From assembly GCA_035497315.1 (NCBI GenBank), contig DATJDU010000031.1:1-48639 (forward strand): a stretch of DNA of 48,639 nt. Reading direction: 5' to 3'. The notes beneath the pieces were generated by a model, which had not been told where the DNA came from, did no database searches, and saw only the letters and a program-made list of their open reading frames with translations. The first letter of the stretch is position 1. Each line of letters begins with the position of its first letter. Positions 1 through 7,988 of the stretch are shown here, piece after piece. This DNA comes from Andeanibacterium sp035497315 (GTDB lineage Bacteria; Pseudomonadota; Alphaproteobacteria; Sphingomonadales; Sphingomonadaceae). The translations under genes and the position numbers were made by a program.

Positions 1-307
1 GGACATCACGCCTGAGGCTGCGACGACCCTGGACAGCGCGGTTACGGCCTACGGTAATTGCGGTACGGTTCCGATCATGCTGGCTGGCTATGCTGACCGT
101 TCGGGCAGCGCCCAGTACAATGTCGGCCTGTCCAACCGCCGCAACACGTCGGTCCAGACCTATCTGGTCGGCAAGGGCATCCCGTCCTCCGCGATCAGCA
201 GCGAAGGCTTCGGTGAAGCGAATCCGCGGGTTCCGACCGCTGACGGCGTTCGCGAACTGCAGAACCGTCGCGTGGAAATCACCTACGGTCCGGGTTCGGG
301 CAACTAA
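1..307 (+). CDS. OmpA-family protein, C-terminal part (5' end outside window)
   Basis: The reading frame is open from the left edge (about 101 codons) and ends in a TAA stop. It is the end of an OmpA C-terminal (OmpA/MotB/Pal) domain, which binds the diaminopimelate of peptidoglycan in the periplasm and tethers the outer membrane to the wall. Visible hallmarks are GYADRSG, the LSNRR segment that carries the ligand-binding arginine, and NRRVEI near the C-terminus. The last residues (GPGSGN) form a short flexible tail. The N-terminal part is missing, so I cannot tell an OmpA-type beta-barrel protein from a Pal-like lipoprotein. A strong hairpin terminator follows at once. Confidence 0.85.
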   Translation, partial: DITPEAATTLDSAVTAYGNCGTVPIMLAGYADRSGSAQYNVGLSNRRNTSVQTYLVGKGIPSSAISSEGFGEANPRVPTADGVRELQNRRVEITYGPGSGN

Positions 308-336
308 GCCCAACCCAGTCCGCAGGGACACAAACG

Positions 337-367
337 AAAGGCCCGGGGGGAAACCTCCGGGCCTTTT
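337..367 (+). terminator. Rho-independent terminator of the OmpA-family gene
   Basis: AAAGGCCCGG pairs with CCGGGCCTTT, extended by further G-C pairs around a GAAA loop, and ends in a short T run. It lies about 30 bases after the stop codon. Confidence 0.88.
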
Positions 368-449
368 GCTATCTGGATTCAGTCTGTTCGGATCGCCGTT
401 GCATTTGCACCTGCGCGCCGTTTCTGGCGGGCGGCGGCGAATTACGACG

Positions 450-1874
450 TCAGATGGCCAGGGTGGAATGTCCGGCAGGCACGGGGGGCTCACCCAAGGC
501 ATCCCCCAAACGGCGCAGCGCTGCCACCTTGGCGTGAAGGGGGCCCCAATCGTCCTTTTCGGCAATGGCGGCCCAGATCGCTTCGACCTCTTCGATCAGC
601 ATGGACTGCGGGATGCCATCTGCCCAATATTCGTGGCTGGACGGAACGGGGATACGCCCAGCCACCGCTTCGGCCAGACTGCCTTGCGCGCCGCGACCTC
701 CACGATGGGTGAAAAAGAACGCATCTGGCCCGATCGCCTGTTCGCGCATGGTCTGTTCGGCGGCGGCGATCAGTTTCATGTCCTCGGCGATGCCCAGGCT
801 CGGCAGTCCCAGGCGCCAGCAGAAACGCCGGGCCATTGCGGCGTGGAAGAGATCGGGAAACCGCTCCAGCGCGGCAACGAGCGGCGGGGCATCGCAGACT
901 TGCCGTAACGCGATGGCGAGCTGGGCGCAGTTCCAGTGGATCGCCTCGGCCTGTCGCCCGAAGGCATAGAGGCCCTGTTCGTCGAAATAGGCGGCTGTAA
1001 AGCTTGGCTCCCAGCGCGGTAGCCAGCGCCACGGGCCATAATCGAAGCTCTCGCCGGTGATGTTCATATTGTCGGTGTTGAGCACACCGTGGACGAACCC
1101 CGCAGCCATGTAGGAAGCGGCCAGATCGGCCAGCCGCTCGACCGCCTGATGGAACAGGATCACCGCAGGCTCGCCACGCCCCGGCATGTCATCCGGTGGG
1201 AGCGGGCCGGGAAACTGCTCCAGGCAATAGGCGATGAGCTGTTCCATTTCCGCCTTGGCTTCAAAGGCGGCGAGGCGCTGAAAAGTGCCGATCCGGATAT
1301 GGCCGTGACTGAGCCGTACAAGTACGGCCGAACGAGTGGGGGAGGGTTCGTCCCCGCGCCACAATTGTTCCCCGGTCTCGATGACGGAGAAGGTCTTGCT
1401 GCTATTGGCGCCCAGCGCTTCCAGCATTTCTGTGGCGAGGATTTCGCGCACAGCGCCCTTCAGCGTCAGGCGCCCATCGGCCGTGCGGCTGTAGGGCGTG
1501 AGGCCCGAGCCCTTGGTCCCGAGGTCCAGCAAGCGGGGCGGTTGGCCGTAATAACCCCCGTCACGCAATTGCGCGAATGTGAAGCCGCGTCCGTCCCCGA
1601 TCTGGGGATTGTACACGCGAAACTGGTGTCCGTGATAACGCAGCGCGAGCGGGCGGGGCAAATTGTCAGGCAGCGCTTCGAAATGCCCGAAGTGACGCAC
1701 CCATTTCTCGTCGGTGAGGGTATCGAGCCCCACTGCCTTGTCCCACCGGCCATTGCGGAAACGCAATTGCGCCTCGGGAAAATCGGCAGGCGATACCTCG
1801 TCACCAAGCCATTCGGCGAGCTTGAGGATTTGCGGGTCTGGCCTATAGGGGGCTGGTGGCGGTTCTGCTCGCAT
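450..1874 (-). CDS. selO: SelO/YdiU-family protein adenylyltransferase
   Basis: A 474-residue SelO (YdiU, UPF0061) protein, close to the usual family length. SelO is a pseudokinase fold that moves AMP from ATP onto Ser/Thr/Tyr of target proteins and is linked to redox stress. The signature HGVLNTDNMN (about residues 262–271) and DYGP (about 278–281) hold the metal-binding and catalytic aspartates; GLTPYSRTADGR near residue 124 belongs to the nucleotide site. The C-terminus (AGHSTLAI) has no Cys or Sec, so the redox clasp of other SelO proteins cannot form. The gene is divergent from the alpha/beta hydrolase, with 64 bases between starts. The family call is secure; the substrates are unknown. 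Confidence 0.93.
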   Translation of the reverse strand: MRAEPPPAPYRPDPQILKLAEWLGDEVSPADFPEAQLRFRNGRWDKAVGLDTLTDEKWVRHFGHFEALPDNLPRPLALRYHGHQFRVYNPQIGDGRGFTFAQLRDGGYYGQPPRLLDLGTKGSGLTPYSRTADGRLTLKGAVREILATEMLEALGANSSKTFSVIETGEQLWRGDEPSPTRSAVLVRLSHGHIRIGTFQRLAAFEAKAEMEQLIAYCLEQFPGPLPPDDMPGRGEPAVILFHQAVERLADLAASYMAAGFVHGVLNTDNMNITGESFDYGPWRWLPRWEPSFTAAYFDEQGLYAFGRQAEAIHWNCAQLAIALRQVCDAPPLVAALERFPDLFHAAMARRFCWRLGLPSLGIAEDMKLIAAAEQTMREQAIGPDAFFFTHRGGRGAQGSLAEAVAGRIPVPSSHEYWADGIPQSMLIEEVEAIWAAIAEKDDWGPLHAKVAALRRLGDALGEPPVPAGHSTLAI

Positions 1875-1938
1875 CCCGCTTTAGTGGGGGCTTGGGCGGC
1901 CGCGCGCAAGGAGCCGTCTCAACAAGGGTGCAGCGGAT

Positions 1939-2805
1939 ATGGGCGAAGGCGCGGCTTTTCAGGATGGGTTCTGGACTGCGCCGGATGGGCTCAAGCTGCA
2001 TTATCGCGATTATCCGGGGCGGGTTGACCGGCCGCCTTTGCTCTGCCTGCCTGGCCTGACCCGCAATGCCCGTGATTTCGAGCCGGTGGCCGATGCTTTC
2101 GCGGGGGACTGGCGGTTGATCTGCGTCGATCTGCGAGGTCGAGGTGAGAGCGATTATGCCAAGGATTCAGCGACTTATAATCCATTGCAATATATCGCCG
2201 ATATCGATGCCTTGCTGGAGCAGGCCGGCATATCGCGCTTTGTGGCGATAGGGACTTCGCTGGGGGGTATCCTGACCATGCTGCTGGCCGCGGGCGGCGC
2301 GGGGCGGATTGCAGCGGCAGTGCTCAACGATATCGGGCCCGTGCTGGAACAGGCGGGCGTCGAGCGAATTCGGGACTATGTGGGCCAGGGGCGCAGTTTC
2401 CCTACCTGGATGCACGCGGCGCGAGCGCTGCGGGATAATGGTGGCGCGATCTATCCCGATTTTGCGATCACCGACTGGCTGGCCATGGCCAAGCGCGTGA
2501 TGGCATTGGGCGGCAATGGCCGCATCGCCTTCGATTACGACATGAAGATCGCGGAGCCTTTCAATGCCCCTGCCGCCAGTGCAGATTTCGATCTCTGGCC
2601 TGCCTGGCGCGCGCTGGGCGGGCGTCCCGTCCTGGCGATCCGGGGGGCTCTTTCGGACCTGCTTTCCGCCGCAACGCTGAGGCGCATGGTGAAGGAAGTT
2701 CCAGGGACGGAGGCCGTGACCATCAAGCGGGCGGGCCACCCGCCCACTCTCGCCGAGCCCGAAGCGCGCGAGGCGATTGCCCGGTTGCTGGCCAAAGTCG
2801 AATGA
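1939..2805 (+). CDS. Alpha/beta hydrolase
   Basis: A 288-residue alpha/beta-hydrolase fold enzyme without a signal peptide, so cytoplasmic. The nucleophile elbow is GTSLG (Ser107), the likely acid is Asp240 in GALSD and the likely base is His267 in RAGHPP. The PGLTRNARDF segment near residue 38 supplies the oxyanion-hole region. Such enzymes cleave esters, lactones or C–C bonds; the substrate cannot be read from sequence. The last four bases (ATGA) overlap the start of the following glycosyltransferase, so the two are translationally coupled. Confidence 0.9.
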   Translation: MGEGAAFQDGFWTAPDGLKLHYRDYPGRVDRPPLLCLPGLTRNARDFEPVADAFAGDWRLICVDLRGRGESDYAKDSATYNPLQYIADIDALLEQAGISRFVAIGTSLGGILTMLLAAGGAGRIAAAVLNDIGPVLEQAGVERIRDYVGQGRSFPTWMHAARALRDNGGAIYPDFAITDWLAMAKRVMALGGNGRIAFDYDMKIAEPFNAPAASADFDLWPAWRALGGRPVLAIRGALSDLLSAATLRRMVKEVPGTEAVTIKRAGHPPTLAEPEAREAIARLLAKVE

Positions 2806-3938
2806 GCCAGCGGCGGATACTTCACCTGCATTCGAGCTTCGATGCCGGGGGGAAGGAAGTGCGCTGCGTCCGGCTGATCAACGCATTCGGGGCGGAGTTC
2901 TCTCACACCATAATATCGGCGCAGCCAGGAGCTCTGGCGGCGGGAAAACTGATTTCCGGCGCTGTTGCAGTCGACTATCCTGCGGACTTCCCGCCGCTTG
3001 CCGGTTCTCCCTTGCCCGCGCGGCTCAAGGGGCTGGCCAGGGCGATGCGGGGCTTCGATCTGGTGCTGAGCTATAATTGGGGCGCGATGGATGCCGTGAT
3101 GGCACATCGCCTCTTCGCGCCGTCGATGGGCCTTGCGCCGCTGATCCATCACGAGGATGGCTTCAACTCGGATGAGGCGGAGCGGCTCAAGATTCGGCGT
3201 AATCTCTATCGCCGCCTCGCCTTGCGGCGGGCATCGGGGCTGGTTGTCCCTTCTTTCGTACTCGAGCGGATCGCGCGCGAGGTGTGGCATCAGCCCGCTC
3301 ACCGTGTCCACCGCATCGCCAATGGTATTCCGACTGCCGCTTACGCCGTCGCGCCGCCGCCCGATGCGGTACCGGGGCTGGTGAAGCGGGAGGGCGAAAA
3401 ATGGTTGGGAACGCTGGCGGGCCTGCGTGCTGTGAAAGACCTGCCTGCCATGGTGCGTGCCTTTGCTCCCTTGCCGTCCGAATGGCGGCTGGTGATCCTG
3501 GGCGAAGGGCCCGAGCGGGAGGCGATCATGGCTGAGGCGCGGCGGCTTGGGGTTGCGGAGCGTGTCCAGCTGCCCGGCTTCGCGCCCGATCCCGCAAAGG
3601 TGGTGGGGCTGTTCGATATCTTCGCCCTTTCCTCCAAAAGCGAGCAATTCCCGATTTCGGTGGTGGAAGCGATGGCGGCCGGTCTGCCCGTCGCCGCGCC
3701 GGGGGTGGGGGATGTGGCACAGATGGTCGCGCCGGCGAATGAGCCCTTCATTGTCCCGCCGGGGGACGATGCGGCGCTTGCCGATGCCATCACCGCGCTT
3801 GCGGCCGATCCGGAACGGCGCCGTGAAGTAGGCGCGGCCAATCGCGAAAAAGCGCGGAATTCCTATGATGAAGGGGCAATGCTGGCGGCTTATCGCGCGC
3901 TTTACCAAGGCGCGATGGCAGGCAAGATCGTGCGCTGA
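2802..3938 (+). CDS. Glycosyltransferase, family 4-like (GT-B fold)
   Basis: A 378-residue group 1 glycosyltransferase with a GT-B fold. The N-terminal acceptor domain opens with ILHLHSSFDAGGKE, whose glycine-rich loop is typical of GT4. The C-terminal domain has GEGPERE and the donor-site E-x7-E motif (Glu281 in KSEQFP, Glu289 in VVEAMAAG). The enzyme transfers sugar from a nucleotide donor, probably to an envelope glycan or a lipid, on the cytoplasmic side. The start overlaps the stop of the hydrolase by four bases. No wzx/wzy or other polysaccharide genes are nearby, so the product remains unknown. Confidence 0.9.
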   Translation: MSQRRILHLHSSFDAGGKEVRCVRLINAFGAEFSHTIISAQPGALAAGKLISGAVAVDYPADFPPLAGSPLPARLKGLARAMRGFDLVLSYNWGAMDAVMAHRLFAPSMGLAPLIHHEDGFNSDEAERLKIRRNLYRRLALRRASGLVVPSFVLERIAREVWHQPAHRVHRIANGIPTAAYAVAPPPDAVPGLVKREGEKWLGTLAGLRAVKDLPAMVRAFAPLPSEWRLVILGEGPEREAIMAEARRLGVAERVQLPGFAPDPAKVVGLFDIFALSSKSEQFPISVVEAMAAGLPVAAPGVGDVAQMVAPANEPFIVPPGDDAALADAITALAADPERRREVGAANREKARNSYDEGAMLAAYRALYQGAMAGKIVR

Positions 3939-4085
3939 GCCCCCGGGCGCTTAATGACCGGTTCACCCGCCGCCGCACATGGATTGGTTCCAGTTGAGGA
4001 TGGCCGGGTTTCCGCCATTGCGGTATCGCCGCGAGGCCCCTAAACAGCGCCCGATCCAAGGAATTGACCGAGCAAAGGCTCCCGC

Positions 4086-4868
4086 GTGGCTCTCATACCG
4101 ACTACCCCAAAGACCGATGCCGACAAGCGCGCCGATCGTGACGCGAAACAGCAGGATGCTTTGCTACGCGAAGTGGACGATGCGCTGCGTCAGGATCAGC
4201 TGGCCAGTTTCGGCCGCCTCTATGGCAAGCAGGTCGCCGCCGTGGTGATTGGCGGGCTCGCCATCTTCGGCGGCTGGCTGTTGTGGGCCGAGTATCAGAG
4301 CAGCAAGCATGAGGAAGTCTCTGAAGAGCTGGTCAAGGCCCTCGACCAGTTCGACGCGGGCAATAATGACACCGCCACCAAAGAGCTTGAAAAGCTCGAA
4401 AAAGATGGTGGTGACGGCGCGGTAACGGTGGCCAAGCTGATGCGCGCCAGCGTTGCCCAGCGCCAGAACAAGCTGGTTGAGGCTGCGCGCCTTTATGGCG
4501 AAGTGGCCAATGATGGCAGTGTGGCGGAACCTTACCGTAACCTTGCCACGATCCGCCAGATTTCGCTCAATTACGACAAGATGAAGCCTGCCGATGTGGT
4601 GGAGAAGCTGAAGCCGCTGGCGAAGCCGGGCACGCCGTATTTCGGCAGTGCGGGTGAATTGCTGGGTGCGGCCTATCTCGACATGGGCAAGACCGATCTG
4701 GCAGGTCCGCTCTTTGCGGAGATCGCCAAGGACAAGGATGTTCCCGATTCGCTGCGCTCGCGGGCGCGCCAGCTTGCCGGTATGATGGGCGTCGATGCGA
4801 TTGTGGATGTCGACGAGACGCTGAAGGATCTGAGCCAGGCGGGTCAAGAACCTGCCGGGGCGCAGTAA
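4086..4868 (+). CDS. YfgM-like tetratricopeptide membrane protein
   Basis: A 260-residue protein of the YfgM type (DUF2133). A charged cytoplasmic N-terminus of about 48 residues is followed by one membrane segment (about 49–69, AAVVIGGLAIFGGWLLW) and a periplasmic helical-repeat domain. In enterobacteria YfgM associates with SecYEG and the chaperone PpiD and helps hand over secreted proteins. I chose the GTG start at 4086 because AAAGG lies about nine bases upstream and translation from there gives the usual short basic N-terminus. It lies 11 bases before bamB, the usual partner, which suggests one operon for envelope protein handling. Confidence 0.87.
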   Translation: MALIPTTPKTDADKRADRDAKQQDALLREVDDALRQDQLASFGRLYGKQVAAVVIGGLAIFGGWLLWAEYQSSKHEEVSEELVKALDQFDAGNNDTATKELEKLEKDGGDGAVTVAKLMRASVAQRQNKLVEAARLYGEVANDGSVAEPYRNLATIRQISLNYDKMKPADVVEKLKPLAKPGTPYFGSAGELLGAAYLDMGKTDLAGPLFAEIAKDKDVPDSLRSRARQLAGMMGVDAIVDVDETLKDLSQAGQEPAGAQ

Positions 4869-4879
4869 CAGTTGCGAGA

Positions 4880-6235
4880 ATGACAAAGCCTATGAACCGC
4901 ATCTCTTCCCGGCGCCTGGTGGCGCTTCCTATGCTCGTCGTGATGGCGGCCGCTCTTTCGGCCTGTGGCATTTTCGGCGGCAAGGACAAGCCCAAGACTC
5001 CCACCGTGGGTAATCGTGTGCCGATCCTTTCGCGGATCGAAGCCGGGACCACCGTGGATAGCTCGCTGGCTTCCGCCTCGGTGGTGATTCCTGCTCCGCA
5101 GGTCAATGCGGACTGGAGCCAGGCGGGCGGCACTGCATCCAAGAGCTATGGCCATCTGGCCATAGCGGACAGTCCCAAGGAAGCGTGGACCGCGCGCATC
5201 GCCGGTTCGAGCAAGAAGCGCCGGATGGCCGCGGCGCCGGTCATTGGTGCAGGCACGCTTTACGCAGTCGATACGGATGGCGTGATTCACGCCCTCGATG
5301 CCGCTTCGGGCAGCCATAAATGGACCTACAAGATGCCCGTGCCGGGCAAGGCCGAAAGTTCGGTCTTCGGCGGCGGAGTGAGCTATTCCAACGGGCGCGT
5401 CTATGCGACCAATGGCGTGGGCGACGTTATCGCGCTCAATGCGGAAGACGGCGCCCAGATCTGGTCGGTCAAACCGTCGGGCCCGCTGCGCGGCGCACCG
5501 ACCATCGCGTTCAACACGATTTTCGTGATGACGCAGGATAACCAGATTATCGCACTCAATCCCACCGACGGTGCGGTTTCGTGGAATGAATCCGGCTCTG
5601 TCGGCCAGGCGGGCGTGTTCGGCGTGGCGGCTCCGGCTGCCGGTCAGGGTACGGTTATCGCCGGTTACAGCTCGGGCGAACTGGCAGCCTATCGTTATGA
5701 AAACGGCCGCGAAGTGTGGGCCGATGCCCTTTCGCGCACGAATATCTCCACTGAAGTGGGCGCGCTGACCGACGTGGATGCCGATCCGATCATCGATTCG
5801 GGCCGCGTCTATGCGCTGGGGCAGGGCGGACGCATGGCCGCCTATGAACTGGTCACCGGCCAGCGGATCTGGGAACTCAATCTGGCGGGTATTTCCACGC
5901 CTGCGGTTGCCGGGGAGTGGATTTTCACGCTCACTGACGATGCGCGGATGCTGGCCATCGCCCGCAGCAGCGGCAAGGTGCGCTGGCTGACCCAGTTGCA
6001 GGAATGGAAGAATGCCAAGAAGCGTTCCAACCGCATCTTCTGGACCGGGCCGGTGCTTGCGGGCAACAGGCTGTGGGTCGCCAGCTCGCGCGGGGAAGTG
6101 ATGACATTGGACGTGCTGACCGGGACACCCACCCTGTTCCGCAATCTCAAGGCTCCAGTCTCGCTCGCACCGGTCCTCGCCAACCAGACGCTCTATATTC
6201 TGGACGATGACGGCACGATCCACGCCTATCGTTGA
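4880..6235 (+). CDS. bamB: Outer-membrane assembly lipoprotein BamB
   Basis: A 451-residue PQQ-repeat beta-propeller protein, longer than E. coli BamB (about 390) mainly at its N-terminus. The signal peptide ends in the lipobox LSAC with Cys29 as the lipidated residue. Repeated blades carry motifs such as LYAVDTDGVIHALDAASG and IIALNPTDGAVSW. BamB is part of the BAM complex that folds beta-barrel proteins into the outer membrane. It follows the YfgM-like gene, as in many proteobacteria. In those genomes der (engA) usually comes next; here an unrelated membrane protein does. Confidence 0.93.
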   Translation: MTKPMNRISSRRLVALPMLVVMAAALSACGIFGGKDKPKTPTVGNRVPILSRIEAGTTVDSSLASASVVIPAPQVNADWSQAGGTASKSYGHLAIADSPKEAWTARIAGSSKKRRMAAAPVIGAGTLYAVDTDGVIHALDAASGSHKWTYKMPVPGKAESSVFGGGVSYSNGRVYATNGVGDVIALNAEDGAQIWSVKPSGPLRGAPTIAFNTIFVMTQDNQIIALNPTDGAVSWNESGSVGQAGVFGVAAPAAGQGTVIAGYSSGELAAYRYENGREVWADALSRTNISTEVGALTDVDADPIIDSGRVYALGQGGRMAAYELVTGQRIWELNLAGISTPAVAGEWIFTLTDDARMLAIARSSGKVRWLTQLQEWKNAKKRSNRIFWTGPVLAGNRLWVASSRGEVMTLDVLTGTPTLFRNLKAPVSLAPVLANQTLYILDDDGTIHAYR

Positions 6236-6301
6236 TCCCTCGCCACGGACGTTCTGAGGGGGAGGGAAAGGGCGTTACCTGCCCCTTAACCCTTTTCCCT
6301 T

Positions 6302-7681
6302 ATGCGCCGTGGCATGAGCGCCTTGCCCGAACAGACCCGGCACATTGCCGCAACCCCGCCCCGGAGCGACGTTTCCGCCTGGGTGGGGCTGGTCGGCCTT
6401 GCGGGCCTGTTTGCCTGGATCATCGTCTGCCGCAACTGGCCGATGGTGGCCGATGGGCTGAACCTGCCGGGCCCGCGTGAGCGGCTTTCCGGGCCTTATG
6501 CGGCGCTTGCCTCCATGATTCTGATCGGCCTGCTGATGGCGGCATGGTCGATCCTGGTGGAAAAGGTGCATCTGCGCCCCTCCACCGGCATTGCCTGGAA
6601 GAACCCGCGCCCGCTTTCCAGCGTGATCGAGATTTCGGTGACCAAGCTGGCGGGTCTGTGGGCCACCTGGGCACTGATCGGATTCCTCTATTGTGTGTGC
6701 CGCTGGTACTGGAACGGGCAATATCTGTTCGCCATGGAAGTGATCGGAGTGGCGGCGATCCCGCTGTTCGTGCTGTCCGTACCCTATGTGCTGTGGCTCG
6801 ACCGGGTGCTGGTCAACCCGCGTGACGGGGCCTGGCATTTCGGCGCCATGCTGATCGGGCGCGAGGCGTGGGATGGGGAGCAGGTGAAGAAGCACTGGCG
6901 CGCCTGGGCAATCAAGGCCTTCTTCGGCGCCTTCATGATCTCGATCCTGCCGCCGGGCTTTGCCAGTGTAGTGAATGCGGATATCCCCGCGCTGCTGCGC
7001 GATCCGGGCCGCTTTGGCGGGGTATTGTTCGAACTGCTGTTCCTGATCGACGTGCAGATCGGCACGGTGGGCTATCTGTTTACCCTGCGCCCGCTGGATG
7101 CGCATATCCGCAGCGGCAATCCCTTCCTGGCCGGCTGGCTGGCGGCGCTGATGTGCTACCCGCCGTTTGTGTGGGGAGTGATGTCGAATGACGGGGTGAT
7201 CGGCTACGAATTCCACACGGCCGACTGGTCCTACTGGATGCAGGGCCACACCGGTCTGTTGTGGGCATGGGCGGCGTGGCTGGGCTTCCTCACGGCAGTC
7301 TATGCCTGGGCCACGGTGGCCTTCGGCATTCGCTTTTCCAATCTCACCTATCGCGGCGTGCTGACGAACGGCCCCTATCGCTTCACGCGGCACCCGGCCT
7401 ATCTGGCCAAGAACACTTTCTGGTGGTGTTCCACGCTGCCCTTCCTCGTCACCAATGGATCGCTGGTGGACATGGTGCGCAACACCTTCTTCTTGGGCTG
7501 CGTAAGCGCGATCTATTACTGGCGCGCCCGCACCGAAGAGGCGCATTTGCTGGCGGAAGACCCGAAATATCGCGAATATTACGACTGGATGGCCGAACAC
7601 GGCCTGATCACCAGCCGGTTGCGCAAGATCCTCCGCCGCTTCCGTCGTCGTTCGCCTGTGGCCTTGCAGCCGGCAGAGTAG
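6302..7681 (+). CDS. Integral membrane protein with ICMT-like methyltransferase domain
   Basis: A 459-residue polytopic membrane protein. Long hydrophobic helices fill residues about 20–340. The C-terminal third has TNGPYRFTRHPAYLAKN (about 353–370) and RARTEEAHLL...YREYYDW (about 407–428), the paired motifs of isoprenylcysteine carboxyl methyltransferase/PEMT-like proteins that bind S-adenosylmethionine. Prokaryotic homologues are thought to methylate lipids or small hydrophobic compounds; the substrate here is unknown. An ATG at 6314 (MSALPEQ) is an equally good start. The 66-base gap after bamB has no clear terminator, so read-through from bamB is possible. Confidence 0.8.
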   Translation: MRRGMSALPEQTRHIAATPPRSDVSAWVGLVGLAGLFAWIIVCRNWPMVADGLNLPGPRERLSGPYAALASMILIGLLMAAWSILVEKVHLRPSTGIAWKNPRPLSSVIEISVTKLAGLWATWALIGFLYCVCRWYWNGQYLFAMEVIGVAAIPLFVLSVPYVLWLDRVLVNPRDGAWHFGAMLIGREAWDGEQVKKHWRAWAIKAFFGAFMISILPPGFASVVNADIPALLRDPGRFGGVLFELLFLIDVQIGTVGYLFTLRPLDAHIRSGNPFLAGWLAALMCYPPFVWGVMSNDGVIGYEFHTADWSYWMQGHTGLLWAWAAWLGFLTAVYAWATVAFGIRFSNLTYRGVLTNGPYRFTRHPAYLAKNTFWWCSTLPFLVTNGSLVDMVRNTFFLGCVSAIYYWRARTEEAHLLAEDPKYREYYDWMAEHGLITSRLRKILRRFRRRSPVALQPAE

Positions 7682-7682
7682 C

Positions 7683-7988
7683 TCAGAGCGTTTCGGCTTT
7701 GCTCACTTCATATGCTGCAATGTCGCGGCCACTCAGGCCGAGGACAGAGCGTTCCTCCGCCCAGCGGATCATGTGTGGTGTCTGGAAATGTGCAGTGAGA
7801 TGCTCGCGGCTTTCCCACATTTCGGACACGCGGATCAGACCCGGATCGGCCACGTCTTCTGCATAGGAATAGGCAATGCAGCCATCTTCGGCTCGGGTGG
7901 CTTCGATTATCCGCATCATTGCCGGGCGAGCTTCATCGAGCCGCTCGGGTGCCAGGCGGAAACTGCCGATGACGGCAATCCGTGCCAT
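7683..7988 (-). CDS. Antibiotic biosynthesis monooxygenase (ABM) domain protein
   Basis: A 101-residue ABM-domain protein of the YgiN-like putative quinol monooxygenase type: a dimeric ferredoxin-like barrel that oxidises quinols or aromatic compounds without a cofactor. The sequence reads ARIAVIGSFRLAPE, then RAEDGCIAYSYAEDV and SEMWESREHLTAHFQTPH, all typical of the family. I took the start at MARIAV. The frame is open 42 bases further upstream, but there it runs inside the gshA coding region. The chosen ATG overlaps the gshA stop by one base (TGATG), which implies coupling to gshA and suggests a role in redox or electrophile defence (inference). Confidence 0.82.
   Translation of the reverse strand: MARIAVIGSFRLAPERLDEARPAMMRIIEATRAEDGCIAYSYAEDVADPGLIRVSEMWESREHLTAHFQTPHMIRWAEERSVLGLSGRDIAAYEVSKAETL

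Noticed and set aside
2535..6223. Long minus-strand frames opposite the glycosyltransferase and bamB
   Set aside because: Both oppose clearly functional genes, have no domain-like sequence and are rich in Arg, Pro and His, as frame shadows are.
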